Assembly (NCBI GenBank): GCA_021234155.1
Contig: JAJEKV010000032.1
Span: 13,532,283 to 13,596,282, forward strand
Direction: 5' to 3'
Origin: Isoetes taiwanensis
Taxonomy: Eukaryota; Streptophyta; Lycopodiopsida; Isoetales; Isoetaceae
Length of the DNA: 64,000 nucleotides
Of this stretch, positions 44,789-54,769 are shown in pieces; within the stretch, counting starts at the first letter, position 1; every line of letters begins with the position of its first letter. Under the pieces are notes generated by a model. It ran no database searches and was not told the DNA's origin. It saw only the letters and a list, made by a program, of their open reading frames with translations. Made by a program: the position numbers and the translations under genes.

Positions 44789-45482
44789 TCATGTATAAGG
44801 GAGGTATGTGGCTTTCTTTTTGGAAGGGAAAGCTTTCTAGGAAAGGTGACATGTGTCACTTCTTTATTGGATGAGACGACTAGATTGGGCCAGCGGTCCT
44901 TTAGGTTCTTTTGTAAAAGAGGCATGCTCAATTTTCACTTCAAATTGTGTTATTACAAATCTCTAGAAAGAGATGCATACCTACACATGCACATCACACT
45001 TAAACACCATAGTATTTCCCCTATATAATTGACAAGTCCTTTACAACTACTACATGAAACTCAAATTAATGTACAGTCTCTCTACTTATTCAAATTATAA
45101 TGCGCAATCTCTTTGCGGCCACCCCAGGCACAAGTTTACTAGTGTATATATTAGGCTAGAAAATGACAACTTTGATGGCTTAAAGATTAGAGCAAATATC
45201 AAAACAAGAAAAAGAGGGAAAAAAAAACTACGAAGTCAGAGAAAAGCTCCTCTACGTTAGATATAATTTTAACATCCACAGTCCACATATAATTTTAACA
45301 TCCACAGTCCATACATACCACACATACCACAACGGGGCCATGGCACAGAGAGATAGCTTGACACATGTATTGGGCTCACTTAGAGATTCACTTGGAAAAG
45401 TTATGAGAAAGTGAGGAACTATGACACTTGACACATCTATGGAGCAAACAATGGTAAATCAGCACTCTCTATCTCTACTTAC
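44789..45482 (+). repeat. Repeat H, copy 2, fourth segment
   Basis: Collinear with 23330-24020 and 27280-27800, including a Helitron-like CTAG at 45139-45142. It ends at CTCTACTTAC where the LTR element is inserted. Joined to 52725 it restores ...CTTAC|AAATTC as in other H sequence. Confidence 0.85.
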
Positions 45483-45664
45483 TGTTAGAATATGATCACC
45501 CTGCCAACTCAGCATAGATGATGTGTCAGTCCATGTCATATATTGAGTCGTAACTGTTTAAGGAAGAGTCGCATCTGGTCGATGCTTTTGTATAAGTTCT
45601 CTATTCTTAATACAAATCCAACTACCTATTCTCCACCATTTCTCTGTTCTACTTAATCTTAAGA
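45483..45664 (+). repeat. 5' LTR (182 bp)
   Basis: Begins TGTTAGAATATG and ends CTTAAGA. The end is not the usual CA. Confidence 0.92.
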
Positions 45665-45677
45665 TGGTATCAGAGCC
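45665..45677 (+). promoter_or_regulatory. Primer-binding site (initiator Met tRNA type)
   Basis: TGGTATCAGAGCC directly after the LTR. It primes minus-strand synthesis in copia-like elements. Confidence 0.9.
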
Positions 45678-45705
45678 TCGGTGCTCTTGATCTCGGGACC
45701 TGGAA

Positions 45706-46715
45706 ATGATAGAGACTAGAGAAGACAAAACCGGAAAGCCTCCTCCGAATTTACAAATGTGGAAGAAATGGAGGAAGAGGAGATTTCTATGGAAAGACGG
45801 ATTCGAAAAACGATTAAGGATTTTTCGATTGAAGAGCAGCGAGCACGCATAAGCGCATGCTTTACCGCGGGGAGGCTTCTATTTGGGAGAAGAAGCCATA
45901 GAATCATTGAAGATGCTTTGGTCGTAGAAGATCAAGCAAACAAGGTCTGGTTGAAGCCCCACAGGCCGGAAGCGTGAGAGTGCCGAGAAATTTAGATGGG
46001 GCCGTGATGCGACCGGGCCGAGAATTCCATGACGTGATGTGGTTGGAGTTCGATTATGTGAGCCGTTGATGAAGAAGAGGCCAAGAAACCCCCAATAATA
46101 GAGATGCTTAGGAAGACATTGGTGAAAAATCTAGAAGAAGAGGGACCAGGAGGAAATGGATATGGCAAATTATGGCAGATTGAAGGCACCCAGATTGAAG
46201 CGAGGACCAAGATAAGTGATGGGTTGACGGTTGTTGAGGATTCTCTTCTTTGTTGGAGATGAGGCCAAGAATAGGGGCGATGAAAATTGTCTCACAAGAT
46301 CAGATTGAGGTCGAAATTGAAGAAGATGTCATATTTGAGGACCAATTGCATGAAAAAAAATGACTGATGATTATGCCCATGAAGACCCACGGATGCCGTG
46401 AAATGTTGCGATAAGAATGCTGGGATTGTATATGTCGCAGCAGAAAACCCTGTGCAGATGGAGATAGCAACAGGGATGCCATTTAGAGAAGCCAGAGATA
46501 AAGATAAGAGCGCAGGAATTAGGCAGAAGGATGTCGTTGCCATACATGGACAAATTCCAGAAAAGTTTTGCGCAGGTGTGATGCTTCACAGATCAAACTC
46601 TGTACATCTAGCAAGATGTAATTGGCCGGTGATGCCTCCAGAATTGGGACTGCAGAAAATTATTGCAGAAGTTGGGAATGCCATAGCTATTGCTCTATGG
46701 GACGTGGTTGCAGAC
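45706..46715 (+). CDS. LTR-element reading frame, 5' half (copy A, frames damaged)
   Basis: The first ATG after the primer site is at 45706. The readable protein is acidic and basic in turn: MEEEEISMERRIRKTIKDF, then GGNGYGKLWQIEGTQIEA, VEIEEDVIFEDQLHEK, NPVQMEIATGMPFREARDKD, HLARCNWPVMPPELGLQKII. There is no zinc knuckle, protease or polymerase. Copy B is intact over 56351-57046, so the frame breaks seen here (45840-46270 and 46380-46410) are at least partly errors. Function unknown; a structural, gag-like role would fit its place but is only inference. Confidence 0.55.
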
Positions 46716-46893
46716 ATAGCTGGGTCCAAAAATGCTAGACCCTAGCAATTTAGCATGTCGTGGACATAGGTGCTGAATTTGTGCTGGAGAATTTCATGCC
46801 CATCACCCGTTACCCTTCACCACCCTTCATTGTTTTTTCTCCCTGAACCATTTGCGTTGGGGAAAGTTTAAAGCAAGAATGATCTAGAGCGGT

Positions 46894-47502
46894 TTGGAGC
46901 TCCTGGTTTGGAAATTTTTGCAGCCATGTCATCAATCCAAGGGGCTTCGGTTGCATTCAGCGGGAAATTTTGGGATGCATGGCCATATTCTTTTGAGTTT
47001 AGTTTTGATTACAAGACAGTGGAGAGCAATGGATTGGGCACGATCTTTCTCTGATTCTGTGGCTAGAACCGGTTCAGCATATAATTTTAGTGGCTTGTTC
47101 TCCAATCTTCACCATTACGAAGAGCTAACTGCAGAATTTAGTGGTGTTTGCTCCAATTTGGCACAATCGATTCTTCATGATGCAACCAATTCTAACCTTA
47201 GCCGTAACCCTAGACATTCTGATTACGAAGTGGTTGAAGAAAATAATGGTGTTTTTGGTGGTGAACCTGCTCAAAATGATGGTCTATTCAATGAAACTGT
47301 CAATTGCAATAAGAATTGCAATTGTGATGCTGAAAGGAAGCGGCTTCAAGCCGAAAAGAAGCGGATTTGGAGACAAAAGAATAGAGATATTGCACATGCT
47401 AACAAAGAGAATCATTCACCAGCCATCTTAAGTGAAGAAGCTCGAAGCAAAGCGTATTTGAGTCTAGCCATCTTAAGGGAAGAAGCTCGAAGCAAAGCGT
47501 AA
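46894..47502 (+). CDS. TIR-element plus-strand protein, unknown
   Basis: An open frame of about 200 codons. Its better part includes NFSGLFSNLHHYEELTAEF, CSNLAQSILHDATNSNLSRN and a cysteine cluster next to a basic helix (NCNKNCNCDAERKRLQAEKK). It then ends with a duplicated LSLAILREEA-type unit. The basic, coiled-coil-like stretch suggests DNA or protein binding. The N-terminal 50 codons may belong to another frame (MSSIQGASVAFSGKFWDAW from 46926). Present also at 57402-57809 in copy B. No known family was recognised. Confidence 0.5.
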   Translation: MELLVWKFLQPCHQSKGLRLHSAGNFGMHGHILLSLVLITRQWRAMDWARSFSDSVARTGSAYNFSGLFSNLHHYEELTAEFSGVCSNLAQSILHDATNSNLSRNPRHSDYEVVEENNGVFGGEPAQNDGLFNETVNCNKNCNCDAERKRLQAEKKRIWRQKNRDIAHANKENHSPAILSEEARSKAYLSLAILREEARSKA

Positions 47503-47740
47503 GCTATGGTGAAGGGAAGCGTAAGCGTAAGCTATGGTGAAGCGCTCGAAGGTTCCGGCTGGTCTTATATAATCAGAGGTCCTGCTGCATGCATATAATA
47601 GGGGTCGAATCAACCATAATTGTATTCCCTGCTGCATGCAGAAATGGGGCTCGAAATCCGAGCCCCCAAGACATGCAAAAAAAACAATGTCATTCTAAAT
47701 TCTAAAAAAAATGTCATTCTAAATGTCATGAGCATTAATC
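47503..47740. other. Spacer in TIR element
   Basis: A GTAAGCTATGGTGAAG unit is doubled near 47499 and 47527. No gene. Confidence 0.4.
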
Positions 47741-48060
47741 ATGCTAACCATTTAGGTTCAAACAATTAGGTTCATTTAGGTTCAAACATTTAGGTTCAAA
47801 CATTTAGGTTCAAACATTTAGGTGTTAACATTTAGGTTCATACCATAACATTTAGGTTCATACCATGCTAGCATTTAGGTTCAAACATTTAGGTGTTAAC
47901 ATTTAGGTTCATACCATAACATTTTGGTTCATACCATGCTAACATTTAGGTTCATACCATAACATTTTGGTTCATACCATGCTAACATTTAGGTTCATAC
48001 CATGCTAACATTTAGGTTCATACCATGTTAACATTTAGGTTCATACCATGCTAACATTGA
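47741..48060 (+). repeat. ATTTAGGTTCATACCATGCT minisatellite
   Basis: More than a dozen 13-25-base units built from ACATTTAGGTTCA with optional TACCATGCTA or AACC endings. Conserved at 58050-58345 in copy B, with one or two fewer units. It is followed (48080-48200) by AAACCATTTAAATGGTT-type short palindromes. Confidence 0.9.
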
Positions 48061-48799
48061 AGGTTTGTTAACATTTAGGTTTGTTATACATTTAAATGGT
48101 TCAAACCATTTAAAATGATTTAAAAGCAAACCTTAAAATGATTAAAATGTTAAATGGTTTAACAAACCTTTAAATGATTTAAATGGTCAAATGGTGGTGT
48201 TTGGAAAGGTTAAACATAATAACCAAAAATGTCAAAGTGTAGTCATGTACTTAGCTAGCCATGTAATTTGGATCACTTTGTATGTCTAGTTTATCTCGAC
48301 TTTGTATGTAAACTTGTATACAAACTTGTATGTTTGTGTGTTTATATAACTATATATATGTTTGTATGTTTGTATATGTTTGTATGTTTGAAGCCGAGAT
48401 GAACAAAGACAGAGTGTATTTGACAACTTAGTACCACATGCAGCAAATGCATGTGGTTGATTATAAGAGGTCTTCTATAACAAATATCTATAACAAATGC
48501 ATGTGGTTGATTATAACATGCAAAATATCCATAACATCTCAAAATTGTGCTCACTGGAGCAAATTATTAGTGATACCAACAGCATGAGACCTGAGTATAT
48601 ATTCCAACAAATATGTTTCACATAGTGTATCCACACTAAAACATTGCCACACAAAAAACTTGAGAGAAGAACAATTGAGTCAGGTCAAAGTCTTTTTTCC
48701 AATGCAAGTGTGCTAATGAATTTGATAACGTGTCCAAAACTGCCATCAATGTAGCCTAGTATTTCCCAACCTGTACTCTTGCACAACAAGTATCGGGTT

Positions 48800-50730
48800 C
48801 TGCTTCAAAGATGAATAACCTTGCCCTGTAGGACAGTTATATCTAGTATGTTAGTACTTGACCACTTGTGTCGAACATGAAATTCACTGAAAAGATATGT
48901 TACATGTTTCTTTAGCAGCCAGTCATCAAGCGTAAGGTCATCCTCAAGACTAACTTCTTCATCTTCTGAACATGCCTTTGTTGAGATGTCCTTGCAAATG
49001 GATTCATGAGCTGGAGCAGTGGATCCAAAATCAGCATCACAATTGGCTGTCACGTTCTTACAAATTGTATCATCTGTATACATTTGAGCAAAACTATAGT
49101 CTGATACAATAAATCAAATGGCCCTATCAGAATAGTTACTTACTTATTTTGCCAAGGGGAGAATTAGTAGGAGGCAAGTGAACATAATTACTCTGACTTG
49201 GCATCTGTGTCAGATCTGCAACAGTATTTGCAGAATTTCAGAAATAGAATCACAAAGAGAAAAAGAACACTTTACTTACTTATTTTGCCAAGGGGAGAAT
49301 TAGTTGGAGGCAAGTGAACATAATTACTCTGACTTGGCATCTGTGTCAGATCTGCAACAGTTTAGAGAATTTCAGAAATACATCACAAAGAGAAAAAGAA
49401 CACTTTACATTTCTCTAACAAAGATAGCAAGTCTACCTTTGTGTTCTGATTCAAGGCTGTTCTTCAATCTTTTACTACACTGACTTTTAGTGGTTGCTAC
49501 TGTACGTGGATCTGAATCTTTTGGTCCTCTCCCTTTAGGAATCATATTCCTCTCTAAAGTTGCACTGTTTGCACTCTCTTCAACATGTTTTACCTGGCTA
49601 TCTTCCTCATCTTCCATGCAACTGTCATCATCACTCCCTCCACCACTTTCATGGCAATACAAGCCTAGTTCTTGTAACAAAGCACTAGGAATAAGCATCT
49701 TGCATGCATCAACCATGCATTGACGGCTATGCGCTACAGTATGAAAGCAACAAACATGGTAAGTGTGATTGCATGATAAACTAACAAAAAATTGATAATC
49801 TTGTCTGAAGGCCAGTCCACAAGCTTCACAACTATTTTGCATGCCTACAGGCATCTTATAATTGCTCATGGTTGGTGTGAGCATTTTTCCTGCCTTATGT
49901 AGCTGCTGCAAACCAGTAATATGTTTGCTCTTACAACTCCAAAAACATAAAAGATCACTGATTTCTTGCAATTTATCTTTCAGAAAGTCAATCTCAGTCT
50001 TTATTGCCAGATTGTTATCACCACCAAGATGTTCACGTACCTTTCGCATGGCATCAAAGATGCACCTCTCCTCCATCTTTAATGTATTGATTGCAATAGC
50101 AAAATCACCATCACCAGCAAAGGTGGCTTCTAAGTCCAAGTAATCTTTCTTCTTCTCAGCTGATAGCAGCTAAGGACTCTAACACTTTGTCAGAACTGGC
50201 CAAACTGCCTTCAATTCGCAGCAGTTCTTGCTCCTTCTCATGTAATGTCTGCTCAATCTCATTTTTTTCATTAAGAAGACGCTTCATTTCACAACTAATG
50301 GTGGTAATGTTCCCCTCAAAAGAGTCCACTGTTGGACCTCGTCTCCGTTTATTGATATTATTGGAGCACTTTAGGGACTCTGCTGCAAATTCTGCCCAAT
50401 CTACCTTGTAAGCATTTGGAGCAGCACGGCACCGGGCGGTATGAGACCATGCAAATGCTCGGGCAAACAATGTTCTAACCACGAATTCTTAAGGCCTCTA
50501 CGGTACACTCGAAAGATGAGATCATGCAATTCGTCTTCAAATTGTGTTTGGATTTGAGAAACATGAAGTTTACCACCACGAAGATGGGACTTCCATACCA
50601 TTTCAAAATCTTGTGGGTGACATCCTTTTTCTTGATCGTCCAGAGCTTGGCGACCCGGTGTTGGATAAACCCCTAAGGGTGTGGAATTCCTCCTTGTTAT
50701 TGGCAATAGGAAGCTGAAAAAAATGTTCAA
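48800..50730 (-). CDS. TIR-element minus-strand protein with RING-like zinc finger
   Basis: Read from right to left, the pieces are as follows. 50730-50490 holds FEMVWKSHLRGGKLHVSQIQ, then ELHDLIFRVYRRGLKN. 50482-50156 holds a Lys/Arg patch, KRRRGPTVDSFEGN, and a coiled coil, MKRLLNEKNEIEQTLHEKEQ. 50139-49405 holds a helical region and then CEACGLAFRQDYQFF, LSCNHTYHVCCFH and CMVDACKML, a C-x2-C...C-x-H-x2-H-x2-C finger, followed by an acidic stretch (GGGSDDDSCMEDEEDS). 49083-48805 is an acidic tail. Breaks between pieces look like short introns or frame errors. The finger suggests a RING-like ubiquitin ligase or transposase accessory protein. It could be the element's own second gene or a captured host gene. 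Same gene in copy B at about 60929-59100. Confidence 0.55.
49136..49408 (+). repeat. ~137-bp tandem duplication
   Basis: TTACTTATTTTGCCAAGGGG through CACAAAGAGAAAAAGAACAC is present twice in a row with one small deletion. It lies between coding pieces of the minus-strand gene. Present also in copy B at 59436-59708. Confidence 0.88.
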
Positions 50731-50739
50731 ACTAATAAG

Positions 50740-51510
50740 TATGTGTATAGAGCCGCATGCATATTAGTTTTCTTGCCAAATATGTACCTTTTCTCGTGAC
50801 GTGAACATCTCACAATGTACAAGTTATGCTTTAGTGTTGTACATGTAGCAGCCTGAAATTGCCAAATGAACAACAACAATCTACCTAGCATAATAATAAT
50901 AATTATTACCTGGCTACATGAAGAAATTAAGCCTTGCTTCGAAGAATCCGTTAACCTGCTTCAACAATTGGTTGCACAAAAATCTGAGACACAAATAAGA
51001 AGGACAGTTTAATTGATAACTAAGTTAAATACAGGGATCAAAATTTAATCCAAACATAGGTTTTAAAGCATGCAAATTGTAGATGACACAGTAACATTTA
51101 CATTGCTTAGTTCTAGAAATGCTGGGATTTTTCAGAAAATAATCTATTATGTGCAGATAAGTTCACTTTACCTAGAATGCCGAGATAACATCAATTTTAG
51201 CCTAAAATCATGGCTGTGAAAAACCATGCCGGGGAACCGGATGCTTGAACCCGAATTCAAAAAAAAACCATGCGGGGAACCGGATGCTTGAACACGAATG
51301 CGATTATGAAAGAATAGCAAAAATGAAACCCGACTACATCTTACCTCGAGTTGCCTCAAGAAATCCAACCTCTTGAAATAGGTTCTCACGCTCTCGAGCC
51401 TTCATGCCATTACGTCCCTTCAAAAAAAAAAAAAGGGGAGCCCTTCCGCCGTCAGCGAGGTCGAGACAAACAAAAAAAAGTGCTAAAAGTGCTACAATTT
51501 CGTTTTTTTT
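50740..51510. other. Right subterminal region of the TIR element
   Basis: No assigned gene. CCATGCCRGGAACCRGATGC, then TTGAAC, is repeated at 51218 and 51270. TAATAATAATAATTATT sits near 50890. Confidence 0.45.
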
Positions 51511-51542
51511 GCTAGGGTCTAGCATTTTTTTCACCCAATTTG

Positions 51543-52517
51543 TTGGAGGCGATGCCAAGAACAAGGCTGCTAAAATTGCCAAAGAAAACAGGATTGATGC
51601 CTCAAGCTTCAAAATTCAGGAAGAAAAGGTCTCGGTTGAAGGCCACAGATTGAAGCCCACATGTGGTGATGGCATTTCCTTGCTACAGGAGGACGCCCAA
51701 AGGGAATTGCCATCAGAAATCCATGCATGTGCCCCTGCTCAATGCAACCTAGGAGGAGCAAATAAGTTTGCCACAGAGAGGGATTCTGACATGTTCGCGT
51801 GGAAGATCTCAAGAATGATCGGAAGAGGCTGAATTTGAAGCCCCTGACCAAGGAAAAACTTCGGTGGAGATGCCCATGCCATTGCAGAACCAGCCATAAA
51901 TGATACTTGTGCACAAACTTGCAAGGATATCAGAGAATTGTATGGAGTTATCCTAATTGAAGCAGCGAGACTTACTCATGGTTGGAAAAGATGAGAGAAG
52001 CTGCGATCACTAGATTATCTCTTAGAAAATTCGGATGGAGACATATACTCACCGGTACTTATATGACTTTTAATCCGCTGATAATTACATTATTGAAGAA
52101 AAGCAAGATGTATTTTATGAGAGGAATTTCATTTCTAAATGCTCAAGGGAGGGAAAACAATATGACAGAAGTATGAGCAGTTTAGAAATGAAGAGAGAAG
52201 TGAATTTGAACGAGATATATCCCTCCTGCTAGAGAAAAGCAAAATATAAGAGAAGAAGGTATACTTTAGCGAAAAAGAAGCAATGTGATTTATTGGAAAT
52301 GTGTTATGAATTTAGAGACGATCAAGAGATGATAAATCTGATTTTAGAGAATGAGATGCTATTGAAAGCAGCTGGACAGTTTGATAGAAATCTGCCATTC
52401 ATGGAACATAGAAAAAGAGATTCTGCCAGTTTGGAATGTAAGCTTATAAGGAGACAAAGAAAACATAAAAGGAAGGATCAAATCCTTCGGTATGAAGCTG
52501 ATTCAGATCATGGCTGA
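51543..52517 (+). CDS. LTR-element reading frame, 3' half (copy A, frames damaged)
   Basis: It continues the unknown protein after the nested transposon: AKNKAAKIAKENRIDASSFK, then LKPTCGDGISLLQEDAQREL, QTCKDIRELYGVILIEA, SDGDIYS, TYMTFN, and a strongly basic C-terminus (ECKLIRRQRKHKRKDQILRY), with the stop 11 bases before the purine tract. Copy B (61956-62696) is open over most of this, so breaks here at 51790-52070 and 52220-52290 are doubtful. No known domain. Confidence 0.55.
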
Positions 52518-52528
52518 GTTTGCAGTTT

Positions 52529-52537
52529 GAGGGAGGG
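52529..52537 (+). promoter_or_regulatory. Polypurine tract
   Basis: GAGGGAGGG directly before the 3' LTR. It primes plus-strand synthesis. Confidence 0.88.
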
Positions 52538-52719
52538 TGTTAGAATATGATCACCCTGCCAACTCAGCATAGATGATGTGTCAGTCCATGTCATATATTG
52601 AGTCGTAACTGTTTAAGGAAGAGTCGCATCTGGTCGATGCTTTTGTATAAGTTCTCTATTCTTAATACAAATCCAACTACCTATTCTCCACCATTTCTCT
52701 GTTCTACTTAATCTTAAGA
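52538..52719 (+). repeat. 3' LTR (182 bp)
   Basis: I see no difference from the 5' LTR. Confidence 0.92.
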
Positions 52720-52728
52720 CTTACAAAT

Positions 52729-53214
52729 TCAGTTGGAAAAGTTATGAGAAAGTGAGGAAACAACCCACTCTTCAAGCTCCCCATCATCTACCATATCTTT
52801 CAATCTACATAGAAGCTGCTGGCTAAGCAGGGAGCTTCTGCAGAGTGGGCAGGTAGTATGGCTATGGCGGAGCCACGAATCGATACAGTCTCTGTGAAAT
52901 GCATGCCTGCAGTGCGGCATTCGCCTAACCATGTCTTCATCCTGCATGCAATTCAAACACACAGGGCACTGCTGCTCCAAATTTAGGCCCAAATCAGCGT
53001 CTCTGAACCGCATGGCCGGAAGCGATTTTTGCAGCTCTTGAATTATAGATTGAAGGGCGCCTGGCTCAAAATCAGAGCATACTACCTCCGGCTCAGGGAT
53101 TTTACCAAAACCCACATATCTGGCGACCTCATCTATCTTATCCATAATCGCCGTAAGCAGCCCCATAATCTTCGCCAGATTTCTCGGCAGATCTGCATGG
53201 AAAATCAACGCCAT
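52729..53214 (-). CDS. RING-H2 E3 ubiquitin ligase-like protein, copy 2
   Basis: 161 residues from MALIFHADLP to SLSHNFSN. The RING-H2 ligand set is complete (CPVC...CRHAFHRDC...CPLC) and all eight ligand positions match copy 1. Differences from copy 1 are about a dozen, mostly conservative (T/A, V/G, I/V, VR/FG, E/Q, N/D, K/N), plus a one-codon length change in EPDSALQ against EPGALQ. Retention of the finger and frame in two diverged copies suggests either recent amplification from an active gene or selection. It starts 5 bases beyond the LTR element's target duplication, so the retrotransposon landed next to its 3' end and may affect transcription ending. Confidence 0.85.
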   Translation of the reverse strand: MALIFHADLPRNLAKIMGLLTAIMDKIDEVARYVGFGKIPEPEVVCSDFEPGALQSIIQELQKSLPAMRFRDADLGLNLEQQCPVCLNCMQDEDMVRRMPHCRHAFHRDCIDSWLRHSHTTCPLCRSSLLSQQLLCRLKDMVDDGELEEWVVSSLSHNFSN

Positions 53215-53525
53215 TGCTCCGCCCGATCGTGCAGGGACCGCTCTCCAAGTTTTATACCCCTTTTTTTTCTTTTTTTTTTCTGTTCTATTTTTAGGTTTCT
53301 TTTCAGTGTTTGGCAAAGTCAGGGGAACAATATAAACCAACCTGTTGAAATTGAGAATTTTCTGGTTAGTTCGTGTGTCGTAGGAATTTTTCCGGCATGT
53401 TTTGTTATGGTTTTCTATTAACCAAATGGAAAGTTCCGCCTCTAACACAAGATACCCTACTGACCAAATAACCATAGGAAATTTCAGATAAAACCTAAAA
53501 AGTTTGCTTAACACTAGTCCTTCCT
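53215..53525. other. 5' flank of RING-H2 copy 2
   Basis: A minus-strand leader with an A-rich tract (T-runs at 53262-53279). The frame runs open upstream, but that extension is not shared with copy 1. Confidence 0.4.
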
Positions 53526-53529
53526 TCCT

Positions 53530-54240
53530 AACCCTGTTAAAAGCCAGTCAATCCCAGTTTCCTCTATAAATCCCAGTTTCTAGACATCATCTTCAGCTTC
53601 CATAACATGGTCCATAAAATGGACCCTAGTAGTACAATAGATTTTCGTGACTCAATCAGGCTATCCAATCTTACAATAAATGTATATTATGGCCCCTTCG
53701 TGTCCAACACAACACCCTGCCAAGCTTTGGCTTCTTAAAGTCCAACAATATTTAATGCTAATAAAGTGGCCCATCATAATATTTCGCCCAAATAAAAGGA
53801 GCTTGTCTAGACTAAAATCTAGATTGGCACTTTAACATCTTTTAGCTCAAGCTTTCTTGACTTCTATCTTGTCTCCTTCCAACGACCCAAGGAGTAAAAC
53901 AGTTGAACACGTTCGTCTGACTTGAAAAGCTTAATAGTTCTTTTCGTAAACCTAAAATGTGCAACATACCTAACTAAATTGTGCTACTATGGCTATCGTA
54001 ATACATTTTTTGCAACATATATTCAAAATTCACTGCTCAGATGTTATTTTACTTCAAAATTGCCTTAAGATCTCAGATTAAGGAGAACCAGCAAACCCAG
54101 AGCTAAAACAACTTAGGAGCCCCCAATCTGTTTGAAATCCACTTAAAGAGAGTACCAACAGATGACTCTAGCAAACCATAAGTAAGAAAACCTAATCATA
54201 AATGCCCGCATTGCCACAAAAAGAGAGAATGGTCCATGAA
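53530..54240 (+). repeat. Repeat H block downstream of RING copy 2
   Basis: Matches 28560-29340 and 22560-23150. With the Helitron and LTR element taken out, this block lies about 2.2 kb from the same block at 39600, the apparent H unit length. Confidence 0.82.
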
Positions 54241-54769
54241 GATCAAAGAGATCTATAGAACCAAAACAAAAAACACAGCAGACCTATGAATAGCCTTAGG
54301 ATTACATGCTTTCATGAGCTGACTCACGAAATTTTTAACTTATGGGTAGGATAATACAAGATGGCACGCAAATCATGGAACTACAATTCACATCAAAGGG
54401 ACAATGTCCAATCAACTTATCCTCAATATGTCCCCGAGGTCCATTCGTGGCAATGGATGGATTGGTAGAAACATATGCCTAGTACCTTTGGTATTTTTCT
54501 TGTTTTCAAATTAATGAAGGTGATGCCGAAGTTAAAAGATAGGGCAAATGATATTGAAGTTGAAACATAGGGCAAATATTGAACTTACATATGCCTAGCA
54601 TCTTTGTATTTTTCTTGTTTTCAAAGTAATGAAGGGAATGTTGCAGTTAAAAGGTAGGGCAAATGCTACGAAGTTGAAAGATAGGATAAATATGTTGTTT
54701 ACTCTAGCACATTTAAATATAGCATTCTTGCCCATCCAAACTTATGCAATTACAGCCTAGAATAGCGCA
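54241..54769. other. Intergenic
   Basis: ACATATGCCTAG with CTTTTGTATTTTTCTTG blocks is doubled near 54470 and 54590. No gene. Confidence 0.4.

Larger units (their letters stand above)
46716..51542. mobile_element. TIR DNA transposon nested in the LTR element (~4.83 kb)
   Basis: The left end AGCTGGGTCCAAAAATGC, then TAGACCCTAGCAA, is the inverse of the right end TTGCTAGGGTCTAGCATTTT, then TTTCACCC (copy B: CACCCAGCTG). Target-site candidates are TTGCAGAC at 46708-46715 and TTGGAGGC (copy B TTGGAGAC) at the right, an 8-bp duplication. An 8-bp duplication with ~30-bp TIRs fits hAT or KDZ superfamilies, but no DDE transposase was recognised. Contents: a plus-strand frame near the left end, a minisatellite, and a minus-strand zinc-finger gene. 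It splits the LTR element's reading frame. Confidence 0.78.
45483..52719 (+). mobile_element. Non-autonomous LTR retrotransposon (7237 bp) with nested TIR element
   Basis: Two 182-bp LTRs look identical base for base. The element is flanked by CTTAC at 45478-45482 and 52720-52724 (5-bp target duplication). A primer-binding site, TGGTATCAGAGCC, follows the 5' LTR and is the usual initiator-Met tRNA site of plant copia-like elements. A purine tract (GAGGGAGGG) precedes the 3' LTR. There is no protease, integrase or reverse transcriptase motif. Without the nested transposon (46716-51542) the internal region is about 2 kb and is largely one frame of unknown function ending just before the purine tract. 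Identical LTRs imply a very recent insertion. Confidence 0.9.

Noticed and set aside
45483-52719. Calling the LTR element a complete copia or gypsy retrotransposon
   Set aside because: Primer site, LTRs and purine tract are present, but no protease, integrase, reverse transcriptase or RNase H motif was found in any frame between them.
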